Source: Hypomyces perniciosus
Taxonomy: Eukaryota; Ascomycota; Sordariomycetes; Hypocreales; Hypocreaceae
Reading direction: 5' to 3'
Assembly (NCBI GenBank): GCA_008477525.1
Contig: SPDT01000007.1
Location: forward strand, 5,766,001 to 5,830,000
Length of the DNA stretch: 64,000 nt
How positions within the stretch are numbered: the first letter of the stretch is position 1; every line of letters begins with the position of its first letter. Both the position numbers and the translations under genes were made by a program. Shown here piece after piece: positions 34,084 through 43,948 of this stretch. The notes under the pieces were generated by a model. That model worked only from the letters and a program-made list of their open reading frames with translations. It searched no databases and was not told the DNA's origin.

Positions 34084-34922
34084 ATGCCTGTCGAACTGCG
34101 CAAGCGCAAAGCCCCCGCGGTGCCTCCTGCGCCCGCACCCGCGCCCAAGAAGAAGGCTGCTCCCAGGGCGAAGAAGCCCGCGGCAAAGGCCAAGGAGGAT
34201 GTGAAGAAGCCAGAGCCGGAAAAGGAGAAGCCTGTCGACAAGGAAGAGTCCAGCGATTCTACACCTGAGGCAGCTGAGGAGAAGGAGACGGTGAAGGAGA
34301 GCAAGAAGGCTGACAAGAAGGCTGCTGGAAAGGTCGCCGTCGGCGATATTATCGACCTTGATAGCTTTGGCGGCGAGGTCCAGACTAATGACGGCGAGAC
34401 TACGACTTTGAAGAAGCTGGTTGACGAGAGTGAGAGCGGTGTTGTTCTCTTTACCTACCCCAAGGCTTCCACGCCAGGATGTAAGTTCTTTCAAACTCCT
34501 TTGCGCTTTGCAGCTATATCTCCTTTGTCCATTCAATCGCATCCAAACCTGGGCAAGACATGTAAATATATATATATGTGTGTGTACTGACCTCACTACC
34601 AGGCACCAACCAAGTGTGCCTCTTCCGAGACTCGTACGAGCCCCTGACGGCCGACGGCCTCGCCATCTACGGTCTCAGCGCCGACTCACCCAAGGCGAAC
34701 ACAACCTTCAAGGAGAAGCAGAAGCTGCCGTACCCTCTTCTTTGCGACCCGCAGGCCACTCTCATTGCGGCCATTGGCTTGAAGAAGCAGCCCAAGGGCA
34801 CGCAGCGCGGCGTCTTCGTCGTCAACAAGGAGGGCAAGGTGCTTGTGGCAGAGCCTGGTAGTCCAGCCGGTACGGTGCAAAAGGTCAAGGCGCTGGTTGA
34901 GGAGCTGAAGGAAGAGAACTGA
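34084..34922 (+). CDS. BCP/Dot5-type peroxiredoxin, probably nuclear
   Basis: Two exons (34084-34480, 34603-34922) give 238 residues. The 122-bp intron (GTAAGT...CCAG) splits the codon of the catalytic Cys. The first 80 residues are Lys/Ala/Pro-rich (PAPAPKKKAAPRAKKPAAKA) and look like a nuclear-targeting tail, as in yeast Dot5. The thioredoxin-fold domain has TYPKASTPGC (peroxidatic Cys133), a second Cys at 138 (CTNQVC) and LLCDPQATLIAAIGL. Atypical 2-Cys peroxiredoxins of this class reduce H2O2 and alkyl peroxides using thioredoxin. Confidence 0.92.
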
Positions 34923-35486
34923 TTGATTGTACTTTGACAAACCCGGGATATGTATTGTCGGATTAGTTCGTGCAATTTGGCGTGGGAGTTGGTGAGGGTG
35001 GGGGACAGCAAGCGTGCAATGTTTATTGGGCGTGTTATGTAGTCTTGTGAAATATAGGGTCTTTTGTTCTCATCACATGTATAATCTGCTGCAATGACTT
35101 GCAAGTGATGCTTTCGTAACACGGTTTGTCTAGTAATCCAGTGTATTGCTTTGCTCTGAACCCATAGGTTCAAAGGCGAATCTGCAGAGCTGCACCGGGA
35201 ATATCACAATATCGATTTTAGTTTAAATCAAACTCGAGTATAAAGAGAATGAACGAGTATTCCTAATAGTACCGGAAGAAGAGAAAATATTATGATGTAT
35301 TAAGTAAAAACCGCTGCCCAAATTTTGTCGCCGAGAGGGTACCGGGTAGGCGAGCTTCCTCACCGGCAGAGCCTCGGGTAAATACACCACTCCTCGTGTT
35401 GGAGATCATCAATGCCTCACCAACTTCGAACCAACTGTCTCGACCTACGGAGTACAGCAACCGACATACCCCATTGCTCCGCCAAA
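34923..35486. other. intergenic between tandem genes
   Basis: The 564 bp hold the peroxiredoxin 3' flank and the promoter of the complex I subunit gene. One TACGGAGTA copy lies at 35446-35454, within 41 bp of the next ATG. Confidence 0.4.
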
Positions 35487-36217
35487 ATGTCGTCTCAAGC
35501 GGTAGCTAAGGCCGCAGGTGGCGTTGTGTCCCTCGCTAAGGTACGATGGGCACTCTGTCTCGTCAATTGCGCTCGATTCAACCACCATCCAATTGAATCC
35601 CTCGCAGATATGCTGATACTCTACGAAACAGAAACAAACCCTCCAGTCCACCGGCGTCTGGGAGACCATCCGCAAGTCTCTGTCCATCGACCCCAACCGC
35701 TCCAATGGTGTTCCCCTCAACCCATGGTTCCGTAACCCAGCCCCCGGCGCTGTCGATCCCTCGACCTACGATGACCCCGTTACACTCCCCGCGGGCGACA
35801 TTGCGGACAACCCCTACTGGAAGCGCGACGTCCGACGCTCGTACCCGAAGCTCAGCGTGGTCAACCAGGGCGATGTGGTCTCCCTGCTGACGGTTGGCAG
35901 CGCTGCGCAGCCCAAGGTGGAGCTGATTGGCGAGGCGGGCGAGAAGGCCCTCGTGGCGGCGCAGAAGGATGGCGAGACTGGGCTGGCCAAGTTCTTGGAG
36001 AAGGCGCCGAAGGGTGTGGCGAAGGATGTATTTATTCAGGGACTGCCGCCATTGCCGAGTGGGCAGAGTCTGACATCGGGGGCGTGGGATGTGCACAAGT
36101 ATGAGTTGACGGAGGAGCAGGCGTACGACTCGGGGTAAGTTTTTTGTTTTGCCGCCAACTTCACGGGGATTGAATTGCTAACGATAAAACAGGTACCCTT
36201 GCCGGACGTTCCAGTGA
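35487..36217 (+). CDS. NADH:ubiquinone oxidoreductase 21.3 kDa-type subunit (complex I)
   Basis: Three exons (35487-35540, 35632-36134, 36193-36217) give 193 residues, about 21 kDa. Introns are GTACGA...AACAG and GTAAGT...AACAG, and the last exon encodes only the end of YPCRTFQ. The order of conserved blocks, SLAKKQTLQSTGVWETIRK, RSNGVPLNPWFRNP, DDPVTLPAGDIADNPYWKRD and SGAWDVHKYELTEEQAY, matches my memory of the 21.3 kDa accessory subunit of Neurospora complex I. It would sit in the mitochondrial inner-membrane complex and has no catalytic role. No paralogue is in the window. Confidence 0.85.
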
Positions 36218-36447
36218 GATGGGTGTCTGGTCCGTGTACATAAAAGATTCGAGCGAGATGGGTTATAGAATGAATTTCTCTTTTTCATGTTTCACTCTAT
36301 GAACTACCCAATGCTCCTTTGATGCTTCCAAACCGGTCCTTAACTCCGTGAATGCAGCCGTCTATTTGTTTTGAAACGATGAATGCGCCGAAACCTTCAA
36401 CCCTCTTCCCAGGACACGGACGATTCATTCCAGTTATCGTGTCGCCC

Positions 36448-36873
36448 TCAGCTGAGCATTCTCTCAACTATCTTCACCTTGCCTTGCGCTCGTTTGACCC
36501 GGTCATCGAAGTCCTGCACAGCATCATCCGTGTTCTCCGTTGAAAGTGTGTCCGGCTCAACCAAAGCGTATAACAGCTTGACGTTCTTCTCCAGCCTCAC
36601 GTTGCTTGGGAGTGGCGGTAGTGTGCAGGACTCAAGAGGCTTGTCGACGGAGCTTTCATTAGACTGGTTCTTCTGCGGGAGCCGATTCACCCAGACGAGA
36701 GACCTGCTGGCGAGACGGCCACTCTCAAGGAATTTTTCGAAACCCTTTTCCATGCCGAGTGAGCGGCCTTCTATGCGGCCGGCCTGGGCGCCATCCTTGA
36801 GGCCTTGATTGTATCCTTCGGTGTAGAAGCGGTCTTCAAGGTTGAAGACGTCTTCGAGAGGATCCGAAGACAT
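36448..36873 (-). CDS. LTO1: LTO1/ORAOV1-like, Yae1-domain protein
   Basis: The start was set at the ATG at 36873, because upstream in-frame sequence has no ATG. The single exon gives 141 residues. The diagnostic feature is the run of glycines every fourth residue in GYNQGLKDGAQAGRIEGRSL and GMEKGFEKF (the deca-GX3 motif), preceded by DPLEDVFNLEDRFY. In yeast, Lto1 with Yae1 is the adaptor that brings the cytosolic iron-sulfur assembly machinery to the ribosome-recycling ATPase Rli1/ABCE1. Family members often end in Trp, which binds the CIA complex. This one ends VERMLS, so that tail is not obvious here. The gene ends 230 bp from the convergent complex I gene. Confidence 0.9.
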   Translation of the reverse strand: MSSDPLEDVFNLEDRFYTEGYNQGLKDGAQAGRIEGRSLGMEKGFEKFLESGRLASRSLVWVNRLPQKNQSNESSVDKPLESCTLPPLPSNVRLEKNVKLLYALVEPDTLSTENTDDAVQDFDDRVKRAQGKVKIVERMLS

Positions 36874-37242
36874 TTCTTTTTTCTTTATATATTTATGCCC
36901 TTGATTGGTTCTGTTTTCAGCTGAATTGCTGTTGTTGAGGCGATTCGTCGGCACTTGACCTGTCTCCGAAATAGGCTACCTAGGCACTGGGGCTATCGAT
37001 AGCGGCAGAAATTTGTTGCACCCCGCCATCGACCATTATGCAATCGCGGGGCAGAGCGTTGTTGTGACTCCGACTGCTAGTACTTCGTATTACTCACCCT
37101 CACTCTGGTCAACAGTCAGTCACCCAATCACATGCTGTGAGATTCCGGGACGGGAGTTGAAAATTATCATCTAAAGATACCCTATTCGCTATTTTAAACC
37201 TTTGTTTCTTCCTCGTCAACTGTCCCGGGAAATCATCACGCA
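36874..37242. promoter_or_regulatory. bidirectional promoter of LTO1 and MetRS genes
   Basis: Only 369 bp separate the two divergent ATGs. The region contains TACTTCGTA at 37081 and a CCAAT sequence near 37130. Both genes serve translation, so shared control is plausible but not shown. Confidence 0.45.
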
Positions 37243-39159
37243 ATGGCGGTCGAACACCCCATCCTCCCCGTCGAGGGCAAGAGGAACATCCTCATCACGA
37301 GCGCCCTGCCATATGTGAACAACGTCCCTCATCTGGGCAACGTTGTTGGCAGTGTTCTCAGCGCCGATGTGTACTCTCGCTTTAGCAAACTCCGCGACCG
37401 ACCGACCCTGTTCGTCTGCGGAACGGACGAGTATGGCACCGCTACCGAGACCAAGGCCCTCGAGACGGGCCAAACCCCCCAGGAGCTCTGCGACGAGTTC
37501 CACGTCAAGCACAAGGAGGTGTATGACTGGTTCGAGATTGGATTCGACTACTTCGGACGGACTTCGACCGAGAAGCAGACCGAGATTGTGCAGGATATCT
37601 TCCTGAAGCTACACGAGAACGGCTTCCTTGAGGAGCGCACGACCAAGCAGCCCTACTGCGAGAATCACGACTCGTTTCTGGCAGATCGATTCGTCGAGGG
37701 AACTTGCCCCAAGTGCTCCTACGACGACGCCCGAGGTGACCAGTGCGACAAGTGCGGCTCCCTGTTGGACCCGTTTGAGCTCATCAACCCGCGATGCAAA
37801 GTCGATGGCTCTACGCCTATCCCCCGGGACACAACACATATCTTCTTGCGCCTAGATAAGCTGCAACCAGACATTGATAAATGGTTCCAGGAGGCGCACA
37901 AGAAATTCGAGTGGCCCCAGAACGCAATTTCCATTACGCAGTCATGGTTAACCAAGGGTCTTGAGCCTCGCAGTATCACGAGAGATCTCAAGTGGGGCGT
38001 ACCGGTTCCCCTGCCTGGCTATGAGAAGAAGGTCATCTATGTCTGGTTTGATGCCTGTATCGGATATCCTTCCATCACGGCCAACTACACCGATAAATGG
38101 GAGCAGTGGTGGAAGAACCCCGAGCAGGTCTCGCTCTACCAGTTCATGGGCAAAGACAACTGCCCTTTCCATACTATTATTTTCCCTGGATCCGAGATTG
38201 GAACGGGATACAACTGGACCAAGCTCAACCACCTGTCTACCACGGAGTACTTGAACTACGAGAACGGCAAGTTTTCCAAGTCGAGGGGAGTGGGTGTCTT
38301 TGGCAACCAGGTCAAGGACATTGGCCTCCCCCCGTCTGTTTGGAGGTACTACCTGCTCTCAAACCGACCGGAGACGAGCGACACTCAGTTTGAGTGGCAG
38401 GCCTTCCAATTGGCCAACAACAGCGAGCTCTTGGCCAACTTTGGAAACTTTGTCAACCGAATCGTCAAGTTTGTCAATGCTAAACTTGACGGCACCGTCC
38501 CTGAATTCTCGACATCATACACAGATGACAGCTTTGACTTCCCGGGCTGGATTGCTGGTGTGGACAAGCTCCTGAAGGAGTATGTGGAGCTTTTGGAGAA
38601 GGTCCACATCCGAGCCGGTGTCAAGAAGCTCATGGAGATCAGCAGTCAAGGCAACGAGCTGCTCCAGTACCGATTGGATAACACCAACTTGGTGGAGAAG
38701 CCGGAGCGAACTAACACCGTCATTGGCCTCGCGCTGAACTTGTGCCACCTGCTGGCTTCTCTCGCATCGCCATACATGCCAGCCACTGGCGAGTCCATTT
38801 GCCAGCAGCTCAACACGGAGCTGGCGCACATCTCTGACTCGTGGGAAGCCAACACCATCAAGCCTGGCCACAAGATTGGCAAGGCCGCCTATCTCTTCAC
38901 CCGGATAGACGACAAGAAGGTGACCGAGTGGAAGGAGAAGTTTGGAGGCTCGGAGGAGTCGCGCGCTGCGGAGGAGGCTGCTAAGAGAAAGAAGCAGGAG
39001 GACAAGGAGAAGAAGAAGGCCAAGAAGGCAGCTAAAGCTGCTGAAGCTGAGGCTGCCAAGGCCCAGGGCGAGGGTTCGGCGGCTGGTGCTGCAACGGTGC
39101 CTTCTCCGGAGGTTACGAAAGATTTGCCAATTCGCGAAAAGAAAACCGAACTGAACTGA
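37243..39159 (+). CDS. MES1: methionyl-tRNA synthetase, cytosolic
   Basis: The single exon gives 638 residues. The class I core has ALPYVNNVPHLGNVVGS (HIGH-type box HLGN), a zinc-binding insert with CPKCSYDDARGDQCDKCG, WFDACIGYPSI, and the second ATP motif KFSKSRGVGVFG (KMSKS-type). The anticodon-binding helical domain follows. The C-terminus is a Lys/Ala/Glu-rich helix (KKKAKKAAKAAEAEAAKA), probably tRNA-binding or disordered. There is no mitochondrial presequence, so this is the cytosolic enzyme that charges initiator and elongator tRNA-Met. It lacks the N-terminal GST-like extension through which yeast MetRS binds Arc1. Confidence 0.97.
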   Translation: MAVEHPILPVEGKRNILITSALPYVNNVPHLGNVVGSVLSADVYSRFSKLRDRPTLFVCGTDEYGTATETKALETGQTPQELCDEFHVKHKEVYDWFEIGFDYFGRTSTEKQTEIVQDIFLKLHENGFLEERTTKQPYCENHDSFLADRFVEGTCPKCSYDDARGDQCDKCGSLLDPFELINPRCKVDGSTPIPRDTTHIFLRLDKLQPDIDKWFQEAHKKFEWPQNAISITQSWLTKGLEPRSITRDLKWGVPVPLPGYEKKVIYVWFDACIGYPSITANYTDKWEQWWKNPEQVSLYQFMGKDNCPFHTIIFPGSEIGTGYNWTKLNHLSTTEYLNYENGKFSKSRGVGVFGNQVKDIGLPPSVWRYYLLSNRPETSDTQFEWQAFQLANNSELLANFGNFVNRIVKFVNAKLDGTVPEFSTSYTDDSFDFPGWIAGVDKLLKEYVELLEKVHIRAGVKKLMEISSQGNELLQYRLDNTNLVEKPERTNTVIGLALNLCHLLASLASPYMPATGESICQQLNTELAHISDSWEANTIKPGHKIGKAAYLFTRIDDKKVTEWKEKFGGSEESRAAEEAAKRKKQEDKEKKKAKKAAKAAEAEAAKAQGEGSAAGAATVPSPEVTKDLPIREKKTELN

Positions 39160-39691
39160 GCTGAAAGAAGTATGGGTTGAAAGATTATAGGCGCGAGGGA
39201 TGATTGTGACGGGCATGGTCAATGGCTGGTGTATGGGCGTCGTCGAGAGAGGGATTGTCTAAGCGGATGGGATCGTTTGGGAATGAATTGCAGATCAACG
39301 CATGTAGTAGATCGCTTGTAGAAGTTGAATTCGACTTGGACATGGGTTGTAAATTGTGATATGAGTCTGGAATATGAAACTACACGTTCTTTTACTTGTT
39401 TCTATCGTGATGCCATAGAGTCGGACGTCACTCCGATGTTCTTCTCCGCGCATCGGCTCCGGAGAGGACGAACACGGGCCCACAGCGGGCAGCAGGTTTG
39501 GTGGGGTCAGATTTTGGATTGACCACCACCACTATTCACTATTGCAGCATTGCCTTTCTCTTACCTCTCTCCAGACAACAAACAGCTGCCCTCTCCTCCA
39601 ATCTGCGCATAGAAATCGCCAGATTCGCCCACAGTCATCCTCTCTCAAACCCCTAACCCGCCAACCCTTGAGGAAAAAAAAAACAGCAATC
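39160..39691. other. intergenic between tandem genes
   Basis: The 532 bp hold the MetRS 3' flank and the NAA10 promoter, with a C-rich leader and an A run just before the ATG. No gene was recognised. Confidence 0.4.
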
Positions 39692-40533
39692 ATGGACATC
39701 CGCCTCCTCACCAGCGCAGACCTCCCCCTCATCCAGCACGCCAACCTGGAGAACCTGCCCGAGAACTACTTCCTCAAGTACTACCTGTACCACGCGCTGT
39801 CCTGGCCGCAGCTCAGCTTCGTCGCCGTCGACGTGTCGCGCCCGCGCAGAGGCGCTTACGACTACCCCAAGATCGTGGGCTATGTGCTGGCCAAGATGGA
39901 GGAGGAGCCGGCGGATGGGGTGCCGCATGGCCATATCACGAGTCTGAGTGTGATGAAGACGCACAGGAGGTTGGGAATTGCGGAGAAGCTGATGAGGCAG
40001 AGCCGTACGTCTTTCCTTTTCTCCTTTGATATTACATACAGAGCAAGTGAGAGAGAGAGAGAGAAAGAGAGGGTGGCTAACGGTTTGCAGAGCTCGCCAT
40101 GGTTGAGACGTTCCAGGCCAAGTACGTCTCCCTCCACGTGCGCGTCTCCAACGTCGCGGCCCGGCACCTGTATGAAGACACGCTGGGCTTCAAGAACGAA
40201 AAGACAGAGGCCAAGTACTACGCCGACGGGGAGGACGCGTTCAGCATGCGCCTGGACCTCAACGAGGTGCGCGAGCTAGCCAAGAAATGGGCCGACGAGG
40301 AAGACACGGACGAGGATGAGGAGGAGGCGGCCAAGGCGAAGAAGAGCAGCAGCAGCAGCAGCAGCAAAAAGGTTACCAATGGGACGAAGAGCGATGGTGT
40401 GGATGAGGGTGAGGCGGTGGGTGATGTTGGACGGGATCCTGGTGCGGATGGCAAGGAGAAGAAGATTAAGATTGCGGTAGGGAGGGGGTTGGGCGTAGGG
40501 GATTTGGTAGAGAAGGATGAGAGCAAGCATTGA
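39692..40533 (+). CDS. ARD1: N-terminal acetyltransferase A catalytic subunit (Ard1/Naa10)
   Basis: Two exons (39692-40004, 40091-40533) give 251 residues. The intron has GTACGT...TTGCAG. The GNAT fold is clear: [59 protein letters not shown] (acetyl-CoA loop RRLGIA) and [20 protein letters not shown]. The enzyme acetylates nascent chains after Met removal, working with Naa15 at the ribosome. The C-terminal 90 residues are acidic and then Ser/Lys-rich, including a run of seven Ser residues. That tail is longer than in yeast and looks disordered. Confidence 0.95.
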
Positions 40534-40862
40534 TGAATACTTGAGGAAATGAAGGAAGACATATTCTGAGGGATGGGTTGATGATGCGATGAGATGTGGG
40601 ATGGCATTGCGGAAAAGGGGTCAGGGGAATCTCAAACTAGATGCATTCTCTGCGGGACTAGGAATAGACAAAAGCGTCACCATTGAGGTCATGGTAATCA
40701 TCATGTTGCAGAGGTGGCTGGCTATATTGCGTGTCCAAATATCAACGTACATTCATTCCGTTCATACATCCATCCAGTCGTTTACCCATCATACCCAAAA
40801 TTGTTACCCAAGCCCATCCAAGCGTCATAATACATGCCATCTGAGTGAATCAATGGCAAATT
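40534..40862. other. intergenic between convergent 3' ends
   Basis: The 329 bp between NAA10 and the next gene contain only 3' flanking sequence as far as I can see. Confidence 0.45.
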
Positions 40863-43103
40863 CTAGTTCCCGCCAGCCTCTCTCATCAGGTCCTTCGCAT
40901 ACGCCTCATCCGCCTCTATGCGCAACTTGTCCAAATTCTGCAACAACTTCCCAATGGCGAGTTCCAGCCCATCCCTCTGCGGACAAGGCCCCAGCTTCTC
41001 CGCCGCAGCCGTCTGCTGCTCGATCGCCGCCTGGATATTTTCCATGGCGCGATACTTGGCTGCTGCAACGGGGCCTGGCGGTGGTATTTCATCGTCCTGC
41101 ACCTCAGAAACAACGGCCTCTTTCTTCTCGTCGGGCCAAGACCCTGGCAAGGATCGACTGTTGGACGGGCCACCTCCCCTGCTTCCAAAGGGTCCTCCCG
41201 GACCGAACGGCCCTCCTGCGCCAAAGGGGCCATTGGAGCCGAATGGACCATGTTCACCGAAGGGACCGTGGGGACCAAACGGGCCGTGGTCGCCTCCATG
41301 GTTTCCTCCGCAGAATGTTGGATGTCGACCGCCAAATGCTCCTGAGGAAGAGCCGAAGAAGCCGGCTCCCCGAGATGAGCTGCCGCAGCATCTTCCCCCA
41401 CGACCACGACCGAAGGGAAAACCGCCGCTATAAGGCATAGGGGGCACCGGGGGCGTAGAAGAATAAGGTGACTGAGGAAGTTGCGGGGGATTTGGAGGTA
41501 TCTGAGGATTGGACTGCCCGGCAGTCATCGGTGGCAACGGTGGAATCCATGAAGGCGGAGGCGGCCCTGGCGGAAGAGGACGAGGATAGCTGTTTCTCCT
41601 AGCCTCCTTGTGCGCCCTCTTCATTTCTCTCTTGGTCTGTCTGCGCTCTTTCTTCTCCGCTCTTCTCTTCTCACGTCTCGCTTTTCTCCCTTCTCGACGT
41701 GTTTTCCTCTGTTGTTTTTTAATCTGCTTCCACTCCGCTGTCATGGACTTGATTTGTGCCTTGAGAGCCTTCTTATCTGCGTTGAGCTGTGAATTGCGGC
41801 TCTTGGCGACACTCTTGAGTTCTGATTTGAGCCGTTTGACGTCTTCCTTCTTGCGCAGTTGTTCTGGATGCGAGGTCCAATCCTGAAGGCGAGATACGTA
41901 CAGGGGCATAGCGTGCTGGGGAATATCGTCGTAATCAGGTAGCGAGCCGATTGAAGATTCTGAGCCTGACGATGAAGTGGAGGAGTTAGACGAGACAGAG
42001 TGCGACCTTTCGCGCCTGTCTTTGCCTTGACCACCTTCGAAGTGGTGAATACGTCGACCTCGAATCTCCCTCTCCTGAGCATGGCCGAATCCATGACCAT
42101 AGGGCGATGAAGGGGCAGACATTGGTTGACCAACACTTGGCCCAGCACCTCCCACACTGGATTGCTGACCGGGTGTACTCGTATCTCCCTGGAGACGAAT
42201 CCCATGTTGATCCATGACTAGATTCCCAATGCGCAGGCCATTTTGATCTGCCACAAAGTTGTTCCCATAGCGAATGCTGTTCTCATCAATGTGGAAATCA
42301 CCCCATCCACGCCAGCCAGGGCCAGGGACTCGTCCTTGACCAGAGCGATTAGCTTCGCCTTGCGAAGGAGCCGCAGGTTCTCTCTGATCAAAACTGGTAC
42401 TCCAAGCACCCGGTATCTGCTGTTGCTGATCTCTCGGGGGTTCGAGATGGACGTTGATGCCCCGCGGACCGAAGAACCCATCGTTCCACTGCTGAATGGT
42501 GGCTTCAATATCCCTTCTTCGCTGCGCAGGATTTGGGCTGCCACCGGGTGCCGAGTCCCGAATCTGACCCATCTGAGCCTCTACTTGGGACACGCCGCTG
42601 CTCATGCTCGATGAGTCCGACCTGCCCTCGGCTTGGAGCTTCCTGGCAAGGATTGCCTCGTTGCCTCTGGTCGTGTGGTCCGGGAGGAGGTAGTTGACGA
42701 ACGTCGCCCAGTCCTGAGGAGTAACGTCACGGGCTGCCCAATCACTCTGGTACGGCAAGTCATCAGGTAGTGAGGTGTTGTTCACACGGACATTATGTGC
42801 GATTGCTGCGCGGGTTGCGGAGTTCTGCTGCGGCACAGGCGGCGGCCTGGACTCAAAGTACAAAGCAGCGCCAGGTTGGTGAGGACTAGGGGTGATGTGT
42901 GGCGAGAGAGGAGGCGTGTAGATGACATCGCCTGTGGACGAGGCGCCGTCGTCGGCAAGGGTTTGCGAGGACGTCATTGTATGAGGTGAGCGAGAGCCTC
43001 CAGCGCCTGAGTTGGAGTAGATATCTGTCTCTGTGTATGGCGGAGGAGGAGCATCGTCCTCCGGGACGTCGAGATGTCCATTATTACTGCTTCTGGAGTT
43101 CAT
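40863..43103 (-). CDS. uncharacterised Pro/Gly-rich coiled-coil protein with PPxY motif
   Basis: The single exon gives 746 residues from the ATG at 43103. Near the N-terminus is APPPPYTETD, a PPxY motif of the kind bound by WW domains of Rsp5/Nedd4 ligases. A conserved-looking block LPYQSDWAARDVTPQDWATF follows at about residue 115. A low-complexity Gln/Gly stretch comes next. Then comes a highly charged helix near residues 440-500 (KARREKRRAEKKERRQTKRE), likely coiled coil or RNA-binding. Six GPFG units spaced six residues apart are encoded at about 41186-41292. The C-terminal 70 residues (AKYRAMENIQAAIEQQTAAA onwards) are predicted helical. I do not recognise the family. A role as a ubiquitin-ligase adaptor is only a guess from PPxY. 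Confidence 0.8.
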   Translation of the reverse strand: MNSRSSNNGHLDVPEDDAPPPPYTETDIYSNSGAGGSRSPHTMTSSQTLADDGASSTGDVIYTPPLSPHITPSPHQPGAALYFESRPPPVPQQNSATRAAIAHNVRVNNTSLPDDLPYQSDWAARDVTPQDWATFVNYLLPDHTTRGNEAILARKLQAEGRSDSSSMSSGVSQVEAQMGQIRDSAPGGSPNPAQRRRDIEATIQQWNDGFFGPRGINVHLEPPRDQQQQIPGAWSTSFDQREPAAPSQGEANRSGQGRVPGPGWRGWGDFHIDENSIRYGNNFVADQNGLRIGNLVMDQHGIRLQGDTSTPGQQSSVGGAGPSVGQPMSAPSSPYGHGFGHAQEREIRGRRIHHFEGGQGKDRRERSHSVSSNSSTSSSGSESSIGSLPDYDDIPQHAMPLYVSRLQDWTSHPEQLRKKEDVKRLKSELKSVAKSRNSQLNADKKALKAQIKSMTAEWKQIKKQQRKTRREGRKARREKRRAEKKERRQTKREMKRAHKEARRNSYPRPLPPGPPPPSWIPPLPPMTAGQSNPQIPPNPPQLPQSPYSSTPPVPPMPYSGGFPFGRGRGGRCCGSSSRGAGFFGSSSGAFGGRHPTFCGGNHGGDHGPFGPHGPFGEHGPFGSNGPFGAGGPFGPGGPFGSRGGGPSNSRSLPGSWPDEKKEAVVSEVQDDEIPPPGPVAAAKYRAMENIQAAIEQQTAAAEKLGPCPQRDGLELAIGKLLQNLDKLRIEADEAYAKDLMREAGGN

Positions 43104-43948
43104 GTTGATGACGACGACAGCTGATGTCGTTTCTGGTGTTGATGCTGAAGTTCACCAGGGCTCCGTCGTTCTGAACAAACGTTGATATGGGTCCTTAAGG
43201 AAAAGAGGCCACGATTACCAACAGCCAGACGTCGGGTCGGGTACGTTACCCAAAATGAGGCGTCTGTGAATGAATGAAAGACAACGCGGTCGTCAGGCGA
43301 TGACGAAGAGGGAGACCAAACAAGATTTGTCCTCGTTGCTTCATCCGTCACTTTAGCCCAAAAAGTACGCCTATCACAGGCTGATCTGCCACGAGGGGGG
43401 TTAGGGTTAGTGATCTATGTGAATGCGCCTAGGCATATTGATTGTTAGGCATCCATCTGCCTGTTTACTTACCCGTTGGCTCTGCTGTCTTGAGCCAACA
43501 TGAGGCTTACTCGTACAAGTCACAAGCGAGTACGAAGTACGAGAGGCCACGCTGCCGGTTACGTCGTCCAATGACTCCGAGGACATGCCAACCGCTAAAT
43601 CTCGTCCAGATATAGGGCGATACAGGGCCGACTCCGAGGTCCGTCTGCCGCCACTACGGCCAAGAATCCACTAAAAGACCGCTGACGCGGCACTGTTGAG
43701 GAGTGACGTTGACTTATTGACCCGCCTAATAAATATATAGCAGGGTTGGTTCGGTGGTGAAATAATATCACACCTGAAGTTCTGCTGTCGCGGCGCATGA
43801 CGACAGACAGACAAACGAACCTTCTGCAGCCGGTTCGATAGTCCTACCAGAAACTCATTTTTTTATATTACCAGCAAGTCATACTAGGAACAATCTGTCT
43901 TCTTTTTCCCATCATCATGATTGCCTTTTTTATTTATTATCATCATCA
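43104..43948. other. intergenic with telomere-like motif
   Basis: These 845 bp lie upstream of the PPxY gene and downstream of eIF2B-beta. They hold a telomere-repeat-like TTAGGGTTAG at 43401-43410, after a G run and about 300 bp from the PPxY gene ATG, and a TACGAAGTA at 43531. Only two telomeric units are present, so this looks like a Tbf1/TRF-type promoter site, not a telomere remnant. Confidence 0.45.

Noticed and set aside
33868..34596. Minus-strand open frame of 242 codons over the peroxiredoxin
   Set aside because: It lies opposite a well-supported gene with intron and catalytic motifs. The content is Leu/Arg-rich shadow sequence.
38515..39222. Minus-strand open frame of 235 codons over the MetRS C-terminus
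   Set aside because: It is the antisense shadow of the Lys/Ala/Glu-rich tail and anticodon-binding domain.
43401..43410. Telomere or ancient chromosome-end fusion
   Set aside because: Only two incomplete units in one orientation, flanked by ordinary genes. A promoter motif is the simpler reading.
43825..43850. Possible tRNA B-box (GGTTCGAT) near 43832
   Set aside because: No matching A-box or acceptor-stem pairing could be found at a proper distance, and the B-box is imperfect.
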